64,000 nt of DNA. Source: Fodinibius sediminis (GTDB lineage: Bacteria > Bacteroidota > Rhodothermia > Balneolales > Balneolaceae). Of this stretch, positions 27,038 through 36,733 are shown in pieces (the stretch's first letter is position 1; each line of letters opens with the position of its first letter). The stretch lies in NCBI RefSeq assembly GCF_900182555.1, contig NZ_FXTH01000004.1:248001-312000 (forward strand), given 5' to 3'. The notes beneath the pieces were generated by a model, which saw only the letters and a program-made list of their open reading frames with translations, made no database searches and was not told where the DNA came from. The position numbers and the translations under genes were made by a program.

Positions 27038-28468
27038 TCATATCAGACGGGTATTCCCCCCACCGTTTTCAAGTTCTATATCCATTCCCCGTTTGTTGGA
27101 TTTCCAAGCTCCGCCGGTAAAATCAGGCACCTTCACAGGTTTGGAGCCGTTGGCCACCGACCATTCGCTCAGCGGGATAATGGACGTCCATAAAGCGGCA
27201 TCGTATACGTCCATCTCTATCGGCAGCCCGTTCCGCAGACAGTCAATGTAGCGCCAGTCGCGCACATCCACATTGTAATAAGAATGATCATAGTTACCCG
27301 CCTCAGATTGACTTAGCATACGGTTGAATCTTTTTATCATCTCCGGGGTGTATTCCTCCACAAGTGCTTCTGTTTCTTCCCGGGAAAGCCAGTCATCGTG
27401 ACCTGTGGCAATACGCACCGGGCTCGGATGTCTCCGCATCGCCCCTTTGGTCCCGCTGATCAAATGTATATTCGAATAGGGCCGCATCGAAGAAACATCG
27501 TGCTGAAGCATGATCGTACGTCCCTTTTTCGTCTTTATGATGGTGGTATTCATATTTCCCCGATAGTTCCAGTCGGTAAACTGCTCATAATAGTCATCGG
27601 TCTGGGCCGCTTCCCTGGCCCAGTCCTGCATCATAAAATCGTTGCTGGACATCGAAACAAGGTAGTCCATCTGGTCGCCGTAATTGAGATCCATCATCTG
27701 TGCAATGGGTCCCAGCCCATGCTGGGGATACAGGTTTCCGCTCCGGTTCAGGTTTTCTTTGAGACGCCAGTCGCCCTGGTACTTACCTTTGTTGAACATG
27801 TAGTTTTCGAGCAGGTGGTGGATGTAGGCCCCCTCACCGTGAACGAGGTCGCCAAAGAAGCCCTTTCGGGCCATATTCAGCATAACGGCCTGCATCGACC
27901 GGTGACAAGAGCCTGAAATCTGGAAGCAGTGCCTGCGCGTGCGTTCAGACGTATCAACCAGTTTCCATGCGTCCTCTATTGTCTGGGCAGCAGGAAGTTC
28001 AGTATAGACGTGTTTTCCATTTTCCATGGCGCACACTGCCATAGGCGTATGCCATTTCCAGGGAGTAACCACCGAAATCAAGTCCAGGTCATCACGCCGG
28101 CATACCTTCTCCCATTCCGTTTCACTTCCCGAATAGCCATCCGGGTCGTGTGAGGTCCCCTCCAGTGATTTCCTGGCCGACTCCACGCGTTCGGGAATCA
28201 GGTCGCAGAGCGCCCGGATCTCCACGCCCTCAATGCTTGCCAGCCGCAATACCGTACCTGAACCCCGGTTCCCGAGACCGATAATTCCAACCTTCACCGT
28301 ATCCAGCTTCGGGGCGGCATAACCGTGCATATTAAAGCGCTGCGGCCGGGTGAGCTGATAGGGTTCTTCGTCTTGGGCTGCATCGCCTCCTCCAAAGAAA
28401 CCCAGGCCGGGAATGCTCAGCCCGGCAAGGCCTATCTTCTTTAAAAAAGATCTCCTGCTGTTATTCAT
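27038..28468 (-). CDS. secreted GH109-like Gfo/Idh/MocA-fold protein 2
   Basis: 476 residues with a full Tat motif SRRSFLKKIGLAG, consistent with export of a folded, NAD-loaded protein. NMHGYAAPKLDTVKVGIIGLGNRGSG introduces the Rossmann domain. Glu-Leu-Pro (157-159) replaces Glu-Lys-Pro, and YPQH (Tyr247, His250) gives the GH109-type pair. The C-terminus, with PVKVPDFTGGAWKSN, is shared with copies 3 and 4. It lies immediately downstream of copy 3 on the same strand, probably a tandem duplication. Activity against a GalNAc-type or related glycoside is inferred. Confidence 0.8.
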   Translation of the reverse strand: MNNSRRSFLKKIGLAGLSIPGLGFFGGGDAAQDEEPYQLTRPQRFNMHGYAAPKLDTVKVGIIGLGNRGSGTVLRLASIEGVEIRALCDLIPERVESARKSLEGTSHDPDGYSGSETEWEKVCRRDDLDLISVVTPWKWHTPMAVCAMENGKHVYTELPAAQTIEDAWKLVDTSERTRRHCFQISGSCHRSMQAVMLNMARKGFFGDLVHGEGAYIHHLLENYMFNKGKYQGDWRLKENLNRSGNLYPQHGLGPIAQMMDLNYGDQMDYLVSMSSNDFMMQDWAREAAQTDDYYEQFTDWNYRGNMNTTIIKTKKGRTIMLQHDVSSMRPYSNIHLISGTKGAMRRHPSPVRIATGHDDWLSREETEALVEEYTPEMIKRFNRMLSQSEAGNYDHSYYNVDVRDWRYIDCLRNGLPIEMDVYDAALWTSIIPLSEWSVANGSKPVKVPDFTGGAWKSNKRGMDIELENGGGNTRLI

Positions 28469-28536
28469 TTTTCTTTTTTTAAGTTAGTGAACCCGCCGTC
28501 ACCGCATCCCTTACCTGTCACGGCTGTTCCATTATC

Positions 28537-29949
28537 CTACAATATCTGTGTCGAGCCACTCTGTTCAAGTTCGATATCCATTCTGGGCTCATTGGTCTTC
28601 CAGGCCCCACCGGTAAAATCAGGTACATCAAGCGTCTCTGATTTATTGGCAACCGACCGTTCACTCAACGGGATGATGGAACTCCACAGGGCAGCGTCAT
28701 AGACTGTCATATCCAACGGATAGCCGTTACGGAGACAATCAATGAGCCGCCAGTCCATCAGAGTATCCATGCCCCCGTGGCCGCCTACCTGCTGGGCCAT
28801 CCTACCGACCCTTTTGGTGATTTCCGGCGTATATTCTTCTTCCAGCTCCGCGAACTCTTCATCAGATATCCAGCCCTCGTGACCTTTTGCTATCCGGGCG
28901 GGCAGCGGCCATTTGCGGGCAATTCCTTCGGTACCGCTCAGCACATGAATTCGTGAATAGGGACGGGGCGAAGTCACATCATGCTGCAGCATAATCGTCC
29001 GTCCCTTACGGGTGCGGATGGTACTGGTATTGATATTGCCGCGGTAGTCCCAGTCGGCGTACTGTTCCCAGAATTCATCCTCTTCAGCCAGCTCATTGGC
29101 TTTTTTGCGCATCATAAAATCATCACTTGACATGGAGACCATGTACTCCATCTGGTCACCGCAATTGATGTTCATCGCCTGTGCAATAGGTCCCAGGCCA
29201 TGCATGGGATAGAGATTTCCATCCCTGTTCAAATTCTCCTTCAGCCGCCACATGTTGCTATAATTATCTTTGGAGAAGTTGTGGTTAATCAGCTGATGAA
29301 TATAGGCTCCCTCGCCGTGTATAATTTCTCCAAAAAAACCATCCCGTACCATGTTCAGGGTCATCATCTCAAAAAAATCGTAACAGGCATTTTCGAGCAT
29401 CATACAGTGTTGACGGGTATTCTCTGACGTCTCAACCAGCTCCCAGCACTGATCCAGCGTCTGGGCCGCCGGAATCTCGGTCGCCGCATGCTTTTCGTGC
29501 TTCATTGCATAGACCGCCATGGGCGTGTGCCAGTCCCAGGGAGTGCAGATATAGATCAGGTCTATATCCTCACGGTTACATACTTTTTTCCACTCTTCCT
29601 CACCACCGAAGTATGCTTCCGGGTTGTGCGATGTTTCTTCAATCGATTGAATGGCGGCATTCACCCGCTCCTCCTCCAAATCACAGATAGCCTTGATATC
29701 GACCCCTTCAATGCGGGAAAGTCTTCTGACAGCTCCCGACCCCCTGTTACCAACACCGATAATCCCAATCCGTACGGTTTCCAGCTTCGGGGCGGCATAA
29801 CCGTGCATATTGAATCGCTGGGAATGTGTTTTTTTGTAGGGAGGGTGGCCCTGCAGGCCATTGGCGATGTTTGAAAAAATTCCCGTGCCCGTAAAACCGG
29901 CCAGCCCAAGAAATTTTAAAAATTCTTTACGTCCGAAGCTATTACTCAT
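28537..29949 (-). CDS. secreted GH109-like Gfo/Idh/MocA-fold protein 3
   Basis: 470 residues. The Tat-like start has Arg-Lys (GRKEFLKFLGLAG) in place of twin Arg. It carries the same NMHGYAAP segment and a GVGNRGSG Rossmann loop (about 65-73), Glu-Ile-Pro at 158-160 and YPMH (Tyr247, His250). Nearly the same length and layout as copy 2, 68 nt away. If the Arg-Lys signal is weak for Tat, this copy might use Sec or stay attached; that is untested. A TTCGTTTC-rich motif (29968-29992) lies just upstream of its start. Confidence 0.8.
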   Translation of the reverse strand: MSNSFGRKEFLKFLGLAGFTGTGIFSNIANGLQGHPPYKKTHSQRFNMHGYAAPKLETVRIGIIGVGNRGSGAVRRLSRIEGVDIKAICDLEEERVNAAIQSIEETSHNPEAYFGGEEEWKKVCNREDIDLIYICTPWDWHTPMAVYAMKHEKHAATEIPAAQTLDQCWELVETSENTRQHCMMLENACYDFFEMMTLNMVRDGFFGEIIHGEGAYIHQLINHNFSKDNYSNMWRLKENLNRDGNLYPMHGLGPIAQAMNINCGDQMEYMVSMSSDDFMMRKKANELAEEDEFWEQYADWDYRGNINTSTIRTRKGRTIMLQHDVTSPRPYSRIHVLSGTEGIARKWPLPARIAKGHEGWISDEEFAELEEEYTPEITKRVGRMAQQVGGHGGMDTLMDWRLIDCLRNGYPLDMTVYDAALWSSIIPLSERSVANKSETLDVPDFTGGAWKTNEPRMDIELEQSGSTQIL

Positions 29950-29967
29950 AATTATTCACCTAGCTTA

Positions 29968-29992
29968 TTTTGTTCGTTTCGTCTCAGTTTTC
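29968..29992 (+). promoter_or_regulatory. TTCGTTT-type motif, copy C (weak)
   Basis: TTTTGTTCGTTTCGTCTCAG upstream of the GH109-like gene 28537-29949. It resembles copies A, B and D but is the least similar. Possible DeoR-family operator. Confidence 0.3.
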
Positions 29993-30165
29993 TGCCCTTT
30001 CTTTTATATTCCAAGGCATATTTTAATTATACATTTTTTCCCGTTGATCAGAATCAACAGCAATACAGCAAAGCCGCATCAGATGCGAGTATTTGATGGG
30101 CTCCTCTTCGTCTTCACTTCTGCCGCCGGGGAACCCACTTATGAATTCTATTTTTCAGCGCAACA

Positions 30166-31734
30166 TCACTTATCGCCCAGTGCTTCCATCCTGAATGACC
30201 GAAGCCGGGGTATCGTATGCTCATTTTCCATTATCGTCCGTATGCGATTCACCACTTCCGGGTGCTCACTGGCAACGTCATTTTCTTCCCGGATGTCTTC
30301 TTCCAGGTTGTAAAGTTCTATCTCCAGGTTCTGTTCTGATTTAATGTTATTTCTGATGCCCTTCCATTTGCCCATGCGAACCGCCTGCTGTCCTCCGTAC
30401 GAAGGAAACTCCCAGTAGAGAAACTCGTGTTTCTCCTGATTCTCCTCGTTGCCTTCCAGCGTTGGCAGAAAACTGATGCCATCAATGTTGTCCGGATGCT
30501 CAGCTCCAGCCACTTCGCTCAGTGTGGGCATCACATCCCAGAAAGCAGAGATATGATCAGTCTGGCTGCCCGCTTCGATACGGTCTTCCCAGGTAGCAAT
30601 CATGGGCACACGGATTCCGCCCTCGTACACATGTCCCTTTAGCCGTCCAGAAGCGTTATTCAAAGGAGAGGCACTTCCAAAATATTCCGGATCAACCCCG
30701 AGACCGTGCACCGGGCCATTATCACTGGTAAAAATAATCAGTGTGTTTCGGTATAAGTTCAGCTTTTTGAGCTTGTCTACGATCATCCCCACCTGTTCAT
30801 CCAGGTACGAAATCATCGCAGCATAAGTTGCTTTTGGGTATCGCGTGGGCACATACCGCACCCCACCGCCGTCACCATCCGATACATACGGTTCTTCCTC
30901 CCCAAACTTTTCATGGTAATAATCGATCCAACGCTGCGGAGCCTGCAGCGAAACATGGGGAATGGTGGTAGCATAGTAGAGGAAAAACGGATTACTACTG
31001 TTGGATTCGATAAAACGAAGTGCTTCCTCTCCCATCAGCTCAGCCGAGTAGTCGGGCTGATCATGAAACTTGGCATAGCTTTCCGGATCATAGGGGTCTG
31101 CTCCAGCCGGCAGCGGCTGGTGGGGAGCAACCAATTCATTATTCAAAGCAATGCGCCTTTCATTTCTCCACAGGTAGACCGGGTAATAAGTGTGAGCCTG
31201 ACGCTGGCCGTTATAGCCAAAGAAAAAATCAAAACCCTGATTGTTGGGCACGCCGACCGTAAAAGGCGCTCCCAGGCCCCATTTCCCGATGGCCCCCGTC
31301 CTATATCCTTCCTCCTGCAGCACTTCTGCTATCGTCACCGTTGAGTCGGGTATGGGGCGCTGCCCCTCCAATGCAGGGTTGGCAGCCATTTTTTCATAAT
31401 TCCAAATATCTCCCCGCTCTCCCCACTCCTCGTTGGATCGGATATAGGCATGTCCCGGATGTGTGCCAGTCATCAGCATGTAGCGCGCCGGGGCACAGAC
31501 CGGAGCGCCGGAGTAATGCTGAGTAAACTTCATGCCATTTTCGGCAAGAGCATCGATATTGGGAGTCTCAATCTTATCCTGTCCATAGGCTCCCAAATCA
31601 CCATATCCCAGGTCATCAGCTAAAATGTAAATGATATTAGGCCGATCGGTATCCGGCTGGGCAACAGACGGTTGGGGGCTGATCAAAAATACAGCAATCA
31701 ACGGAAAAATAATTTTCATATGGTTCATAAGCAT
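30166..31734 (-). CDS. secreted arylsulfatase, S1 family (CAPAR)
   Basis: 522 residues; signal peptide ending SVAQ (further in-frame ATGs at 31728 and 31719). RPNIIYILADDLGYGDLGAYG supplies metal ligands. The formylglycine motif is C-A-P-A-R (Cys80), which satisfies C-x-P-x-R. GAIGKWGLG and FTSDNGPVHGLG give further active-site residues. The C-terminal subdomain contains LYNLEEDIREENDVASEHPEV. It resembles the large arylsulfatase A group that acts on sulfated polysaccharides. The promoter faces the divergent CBM9-like gene, with a TTCGTTTT motif at 31969-31990 between them. Confidence 0.9.
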   Translation of the reverse strand: MLMNHMKIIFPLIAVFLISPQPSVAQPDTDRPNIIYILADDLGYGDLGAYGQDKIETPNIDALAENGMKFTQHYSGAPVCAPARYMLMTGTHPGHAYIRSNEEWGERGDIWNYEKMAANPALEGQRPIPDSTVTIAEVLQEEGYRTGAIGKWGLGAPFTVGVPNNQGFDFFFGYNGQRQAHTYYPVYLWRNERRIALNNELVAPHQPLPAGADPYDPESYAKFHDQPDYSAELMGEEALRFIESNSSNPFFLYYATTIPHVSLQAPQRWIDYYHEKFGEEEPYVSDGDGGGVRYVPTRYPKATYAAMISYLDEQVGMIVDKLKKLNLYRNTLIIFTSDNGPVHGLGVDPEYFGSASPLNNASGRLKGHVYEGGIRVPMIATWEDRIEAGSQTDHISAFWDVMPTLSEVAGAEHPDNIDGISFLPTLEGNEENQEKHEFLYWEFPSYGGQQAVRMGKWKGIRNNIKSEQNLEIELYNLEEDIREENDVASEHPEVVNRIRTIMENEHTIPRLRSFRMEALGDK

Positions 31735-32111
31735 CAGTTGCCTGTTTTCCAGGATATTGAGCTATATTTTATATGCTGTCGAAAAGGATTCCCTCAGCCA
31801 GGCATTCAGACCTCGGCCCTTCATTCCCAAACCTAGAGCTGCTTTAACAACCCGCCTGTTTTCAGTCATTTACTTAGCTGGATACCCCTTTCTTTTTTCA
31901 ATTATTCAAATTAAATACGAAACTATCAAGTAATATTATTCTTTTTTCTTTTTTCTTTTTTAATTAAAGTTTCGTTTTGTTTTGTATAAACGACTGAAGC
32001 AATTATTTTTCCTTCAAAAATTGTCGGATCCCTGCATTCAGCGTTTCGCAGCAACTTGTACAGATCAGACGAAGTAAAGATATTGCTACTAACCTGACTT
32101 ATATACCCGCT
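31735..32111. other. divergent promoter region, sulfatase / CBM9-like gene
   Basis: 377 bp. It contains a pyrimidine-rich run (31938-31960) and the TTTCGTTTTGTTTTG motif (31969-31990). No gene is supported on either strand. Confidence 0.5.
31969..31990 (+). promoter_or_regulatory. TTTCGTTTT-type motif, copy B
   Basis: GTTTCGTTTTGTTTTGTATA. Shares TTTCGTTTT-TT-TTnTATA with copy A at 48550-48571, and CGTTTTGTT with copy D upstream of deoR. Candidate operator of the DeoR-family regulator encoded at 53720-54484. Confidence 0.4.
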
Positions 32112-32849
32112 ATGATCAGCAACGTCATTATTCTCCTGCTTGCATTTTCCACCATAATAAGTATTCCATCCCATTCTGGGCAGCCGGACGACCCGCTTAC
32201 CGTAAAAAAAGCTGATAACTTTACTGTTGACGGGAAGGGATCGGCAGCAGCCTGGTCTGAGACTGAATGGGTGACCATCCCGCAACGGAACCAGGCGACC
32301 GGGGAATCATCAATGGCAACCAGGATGAAGATACTCTATTCCGATACGGGACTATATTTTCTTTTTGAATGTGAGGATCAGACATTGAGCGCCACTATGG
32401 ATGCCGATTTCATGAATCTGTGGAAAGAAGATGTGGTTGAAGTTTTTTTGTGGCCGGATACCCAGGAACCCACCTATTTTGAGTATGAGCTTTCACCGCT
32501 GAATTATGAGCTGCCTCTTCTGATTTCGAATCATTCAACCGAAGGCAGCAGGGACCTTTCCCGCTGGCGACCATATATGTATGAGAGCGACAGACAGACC
32601 CGTCACCAAACTTCAGTCGAGGGAGGTCCGAAAACGAGCGGTGCATCCATCACGCAGTGGACCGCTGAATTTTTCATCCCCTTTAAACTTCTGAGACCGC
32701 TCAATAATATATCTCCAAAATCCGGGACCGAGTGGCGAGCCAACTTCTACCGTGTCGATTATGATAAGGAAACTACTACCTATGCATGGCAAGCTGTCGA
32801 AAAAACCTTTCACCAGTTCCAAAAATTTGGAACCCTCCGTTTCGAGTAA
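32112..32849 (+). CDS. secreted CBM9-like (DOMON-type) carbohydrate-binding protein
   Basis: 245 residues with a short signal peptide. The remainder is one beta-sandwich like the carbohydrate-binding family 9 / DUF1083 domain: the FTVDGKGSAAAWSETEWVTI opening, ILYSDTGLYFLFECEDQ, then EDVVEVFLWPD and YFEYELSPLN, and the closing WRANFYRVDYDKE. The pattern Ax-W-x-x-[TE] ... EVFL-P matches this group, which occurs alone in many polysaccharide loci. Likely binds sugar ends in the periplasm; no catalytic residues are evident. It is one of only two plus-strand genes inside the array. Confidence 0.78.
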   Translation: MISNVIILLLAFSTIISIPSHSGQPDDPLTVKKADNFTVDGKGSAAAWSETEWVTIPQRNQATGESSMATRMKILYSDTGLYFLFECEDQTLSATMDADFMNLWKEDVVEVFLWPDTQEPTYFEYELSPLNYELPLLISNHSTEGSRDLSRWRPYMYESDRQTRHQTSVEGGPKTSGASITQWTAEFFIPFKLLRPLNNISPKSGTEWRANFYRVDYDKETTTYAWQAVEKTFHQFQKFGTLRFE

Positions 32850-32978
32850 GACCACTTTTGACAGGCTCATCCTCAACGATAGCCAATAAAAAGCCTGAAT
32901 GAAAAGAAAGATAATCATTGGGATTTCATTTTCTTTCATTTATCATGCAACCATATTATGAATACAAATCAATAGTTT

Positions 32979-33890
32979 ATGGCTTTCAGCTTTAGTAAAT
33001 CCAATCGATGGTTAGGATACGCTCTGTTAACAACAATATTCTGGGGTATTTGGGGAGCGATGATTGAAATACCGGAGAAGAATGGATTTCCCGCTACGCT
33101 GGGATACACGGTATGGGCTTTTACCATGATTCCTCCTTGCATCTTTGCGCTGTACCAAATCAACTGGAAGGTGGAATATAATTTTAAATCAGTGCTCTAT
33201 GGCAGCCTGGCCGGGCTTCTCGGGGCAGGTGGACAACTTATTCTTTTTGAAACATTAAAAATAGGACCGGCGTACCTGGTCTTCCCCTTCATCTCTCTCT
33301 CCCCTGTAGTTACCATCATACTGGCAACATTTTTGCTCAATGAGAAAACAACCTCCAAAGGCTGGGTCGGTATCGGGCTGGCACTGCTTGCCATCCCTCT
33401 TCTGTCTTACCAGGAGCCGGGAAATGGGGCTACAGGCGGCTATTTATGGATTCTGTTATCCCTGCTCGTATTCCTGGCGTGGGGCATCCAGGCCTACATT
33501 CTGCGGTTTGCTAATGAAACCATGCAGGCGGAAAGCATCTTCTTTTATATGACGGTCACCGGACTGGCGCTGGCTCCCATTGCCATTGGAATGACTGATT
33601 TTAACCAGCAGATCAACTGGGGCTTTTCCGGAATGTACTCGGCGGCATTCATTCAGATTTTGAACGCAATCGGGGCTCTGTCTCTGGTATACGCCTTCAG
33701 GTACGGCAAAGCTATTATCGTATCGCCTATGACCAATGCAGTGGCCCCGGTCATAACGATTGTCCTTTCCCTGCTGCTCTACGCCGTGATTCCCCACTTC
33801 ATTATTATACTCGGGATGTTACTGGCCGTTGTCGCCGCCTTCCTGCTGGGCATCGAAGAAGAAACAGAGAATATCGCCGAAGAAAGTTAG
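32979..33890 (+). CDS. EamA/DMT-superfamily inner-membrane transporter
   Basis: 303 residues, about ten hydrophobic helices in two EamA-like halves (residues about 9-140 and 155-290); FWGIWGAMIEIPEKNGFPATLG near the N-terminus and AYLVFPFISLSPVVTIILATFLLNEK closing the first half are typical. DMT proteins carry sugars, amino acids or metabolites in either direction. In this locus, which lacks an MFS or SSS sugar permease, it is one of two candidates for carrying the released sugar across the inner membrane. It follows the CBM9-like gene by 129 bp on the same strand. Confidence 0.8.
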   Translation: MAFSFSKSNRWLGYALLTTIFWGIWGAMIEIPEKNGFPATLGYTVWAFTMIPPCIFALYQINWKVEYNFKSVLYGSLAGLLGAGGQLILFETLKIGPAYLVFPFISLSPVVTIILATFLLNEKTTSKGWVGIGLALLAIPLLSYQEPGNGATGGYLWILLSLLVFLAWGIQAYILRFANETMQAESIFFYMTVTGLALAPIAIGMTDFNQQINWGFSGMYSAAFIQILNAIGALSLVYAFRYGKAIIVSPMTNAVAPVITIVLSLLLYAVIPHFIIILGMLLAVVAAFLLGIEEETENIAEES

Positions 33891-33983
33891 CCTCTTCTAT
33901 TGCCGGTGTAGGCCCCAATTATCCTGCTGCTTCCGGTTGGCCTGCAACATCTTTGGCCGCAGTAATCCGGGACAGCACGAGCT

Positions 33984-35267
33984 TCACGGCTTCAGCCACC
34001 GGTCAAACCAGTCAAAAGCCTCGGCCTGCATGGCCCTGTCAAATTTATGCGGGCCCGGATGAAAGGAACACTGATAGTGATCTGCAGCACCAGCTTTTTG
34101 GTAGACCTCCCCCATAATGTCATCGGCTCTCTCCATCTCAGAAAGGGTAAACAAAGCATCCTCTTCGTTATTCAAAACCATCGTCGCAGAAGGCACCCGC
34201 AATCCCAGAATCTCCGGGAAAGCCAATTCATTGGGAAGCAGGGGAACATAAGTCATCCAGGTATGGGTGTATGATTTAGCGACGACAAGATCTTTCCAGG
34301 TTGTCATGAATCCGACACAGACCGCACATTGAATACGCGGGTCCATCCCGCCCATAAAAACCGTTCGCATGCCTCCGCCGGATAAGCCGCCGCAGCCCAC
34401 CCGGGATTCGTCAACGTCATCACGGCCGCACAGGATATCCAGCGCCATATGATCTTCTGCCAGAAAGAGGGCCGGCCAGGTAGTGCCTGCACTGAACAGG
34501 GACTTGGCCATAATATGTTCATGGCGCCCCGCCCAATCGTTATAGTCCCTGATGTTCTCCGGATTTTCCGGATTCTGGTCATCCAGTCCGCCGCGCAGGT
34601 GTTCTGGAACATCCGACAGCAGAACCCTTCGACTGGCAAACGGAAAAGCATCCGATACCAGTACTACGTAGCCTCTTTTGGCAATCTCGTTGGCCCAGGC
34701 CATGCCCTCATAATATTCCTGATGGTGATTCTCAATCAATGGATGACGGTTATCAGCGGTGCGGGTTATTTTTCGCTTGCCGAAATATTTATTCCCCCCG
34801 TGATCGTGAAATCCGAGGATGCCCGGCAGGGGGCCATCAGCTCCCCGGGGTTTGAGGACGATCGCCCCGGTGGGAGGTCCATAGGGAAGCTGCCAGCTCA
34901 GCTCCTCGATCATCAAACCATCATAGCTATACTGTTTTTCAACCGTCACTTCGGGAACATTCCCAAGATCTGGCATACCCAATCGTTCGATATAGCGTTC
35001 CCTGGCTTCTTTCCGCCAGCCTGCAAGGTCATTCCATTGATCGCGCCGGAACGAATATTCAGGCAAATCACCTTCGATAAGCGAGGCCGCCCACGGGCCA
35101 TACGCCCCAATGATGCTTATCCCCTCTGTCTCGGTCGTTGCACCGTCTGCTGCAGACGTACTGCTGCTTGACGGTGCCGATCCCAGCCCGTTCAAGAGTC
35201 CACTGCCGGCAATACCCAGGCCGGCCAATCCTGTTTTTTTCAAAAAATCTCTGCGATTATTCTTCAT
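33984..35267 (-). CDS. secreted alpha/beta-hydrolase, dienelactone-hydrolase/acetyl-xylan-esterase-like
   Basis: 427 residues; Tat signal NRRDFLKKTGLAGLGIAG. Alpha/beta-hydrolase fold with PGILGFHDHGG (oxyanion loop, 148-158), nucleophile Ser296 in GGLSGGGMRT, and a C-terminal His in HPGPHKF. Related proteins are annotated as dienelactone hydrolase or as acetyl-xylan and glucuronoyl esterases, so removal of an acyl group from the glycan or opening of a lactone is plausible. It lies 83 nt downstream of the Nramp-like gene and points the same way. Confidence 0.78.
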   Translation of the reverse strand: MKNNRRDFLKKTGLAGLGIAGSGLLNGLGSAPSSSSTSAADGATTETEGISIIGAYGPWAASLIEGDLPEYSFRRDQWNDLAGWRKEARERYIERLGMPDLGNVPEVTVEKQYSYDGLMIEELSWQLPYGPPTGAIVLKPRGADGPLPGILGFHDHGGNKYFGKRKITRTADNRHPLIENHHQEYYEGMAWANEIAKRGYVVLVSDAFPFASRRVLLSDVPEHLRGGLDDQNPENPENIRDYNDWAGRHEHIMAKSLFSAGTTWPALFLAEDHMALDILCGRDDVDESRVGCGGLSGGGMRTVFMGGMDPRIQCAVCVGFMTTWKDLVVAKSYTHTWMTYVPLLPNELAFPEILGLRVPSATMVLNNEEDALFTLSEMERADDIMGEVYQKAGAADHYQCSFHPGPHKFDRAMQAEAFDWFDRWLKP

Positions 35268-35350
35268 CGTGATTGGTTGTTATCTTTAAACATATTGCTC
35301 ACATAAAACGTCCTGCTTCCCTGATATCTGCACCCTAACAGATAATAATC

Positions 35351-36634
35351 TCATAAAAATCCTCTGATAGCAAAATAGGTTGTTACCAGCGAAAATCCGA
35401 TAACGGCAATGAGTCCGAGATTCCATTTCCGAGAGGGCAAATATTCGCTCCCCATCAGCTCCTCCTTGTTCAGCAGGTAGAATATCGGAATAGCCACCGC
35501 CGGAAGAATTCCCGCCTGGAATGCCTGCGACAATACCATTAACACGGGCGGGGTCTGCTCCAGAAAGACTGAGCCAAAAGCAAAGAGAAGCCCGCCTACA
35601 ATAAGCACCCTGAACATCGGGGACTGGATGTCTCGCTGCCACCCCATGTAGTCCGCGATCAGCCAGGGAGCAATCAGTACGATCGGAAATATGGTCGACA
35701 GGCCTGCTCCCGCAATCCCTACAATCATCAGAAATGCAGCCAGGTTGCCCCCTATGGGTTCCAGAAGCTGAATCATCTCAAGAGTTGTTTCCATGCGCAG
35801 TCCCATCACATGCAGCGTGCCGGCCCCGACGGCCATCACAATGGCACTCAAGAAAATCATTGTAAAAACGGAGACAAAAGCATCCCTTTTTTCCTGTTTG
35901 AGATCTTTGATGGTCCACCCCTTTTCGGCTACGACCGTACTTCGTATGATGAAGACCGCGGCGGAACAGGTAGTGCCCGCAATAGCCGCAACAAGTCGAT
36001 AGGCGCCGGGGGTATCCGGGATGCCGGGAACCATACCCTCTAAAATTGCCGAATACGAGGGTGTGACCATGAAAAATACCGCGACGAAACAGCCGACCAT
36101 CAGGATGACAAAGGTAGTGAGGATCTTTTCAAAGATCTTGTACCGGCCGAACCACAGCACCAGGAATATCAGCAGGCTGATCACCAGGATGATCCATCCC
36201 GTTTGAACGACGAGCCCCTGGTCGGAAGAGCTCAACCGAATCCCTTCCTGTATCAATTCTGCTACAATACCCATAATTCCGATCAGGGCCAGCAGCTCTC
36301 CCAGGATCAATGCTCCGATAATATACAGGGCCAGCACCCTGCCAATACCGGGAATCTCCGTTTTGAAATTCAGCAGCGCCGTTTTGCCGGTCACCAGGGT
36401 CAAATGTCCGAAGGCCACCATCAGGATATAGGTAAAAACTCCTGACAGAAGCAGCGCCCACAGAAGCGTCATGCCATGCTGGGCTCCGGTCATCCCCATG
36501 GTGGTAATACTGCCCGTGCCAATGTTGTATCCAATCAGGAAGAGGCCAGGTCCCACCGCACTGAGCCCGATGATTATTTTCCTGAACAGTCCACTATTCG
36601 ATATTTTTTCCACTATTGCTGGTTTGCATGACAA
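35351..36634 (-). CDS. Nramp-like (APC-fold) transporter with altered metal-site motifs
   Basis: 427 residues, about 11 transmembrane helices. VGPGLFLIGYNIGTGSITTMGMTGAQHGMTLLW (27-59) aligns with the first helix of Nramp proteins, but the metal-binding D-P-G-N motif is replaced by I-G-T-G-S (38-42). The helix-6 M-P-H motif is also absent (TTCSAAVF, 221-228). Nramp proteins are proton-coupled divalent-metal carriers; loss of both motifs argues for a different substrate. Its position among sugar-processing genes suggests import of a sugar, sugar acid or amino sugar, but this is inference. Confidence 0.75.
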   Translation of the reverse strand: MSCKPAIVEKISNSGLFRKIIIGLSAVGPGLFLIGYNIGTGSITTMGMTGAQHGMTLLWALLLSGVFTYILMVAFGHLTLVTGKTALLNFKTEIPGIGRVLALYIIGALILGELLALIGIMGIVAELIQEGIRLSSSDQGLVVQTGWIILVISLLIFLVLWFGRYKIFEKILTTFVILMVGCFVAVFFMVTPSYSAILEGMVPGIPDTPGAYRLVAAIAGTTCSAAVFIIRSTVVAEKGWTIKDLKQEKRDAFVSVFTMIFLSAIVMAVGAGTLHVMGLRMETTLEMIQLLEPIGGNLAAFLMIVGIAGAGLSTIFPIVLIAPWLIADYMGWQRDIQSPMFRVLIVGGLLFAFGSVFLEQTPPVLMVLSQAFQAGILPAVAIPIFYLLNKEELMGSEYLPSRKWNLGLIAVIGFSLVTTYFAIRGFL

Positions 36635-36733
36635 ATTATTGCTCTTACTGCTGAAGAACGAAGCATATTGCCTGAATGACTTTTTTACAATGCTGGTACC
36701 TGTATTACCAAAAGATCTGATCCACTGAACGGC

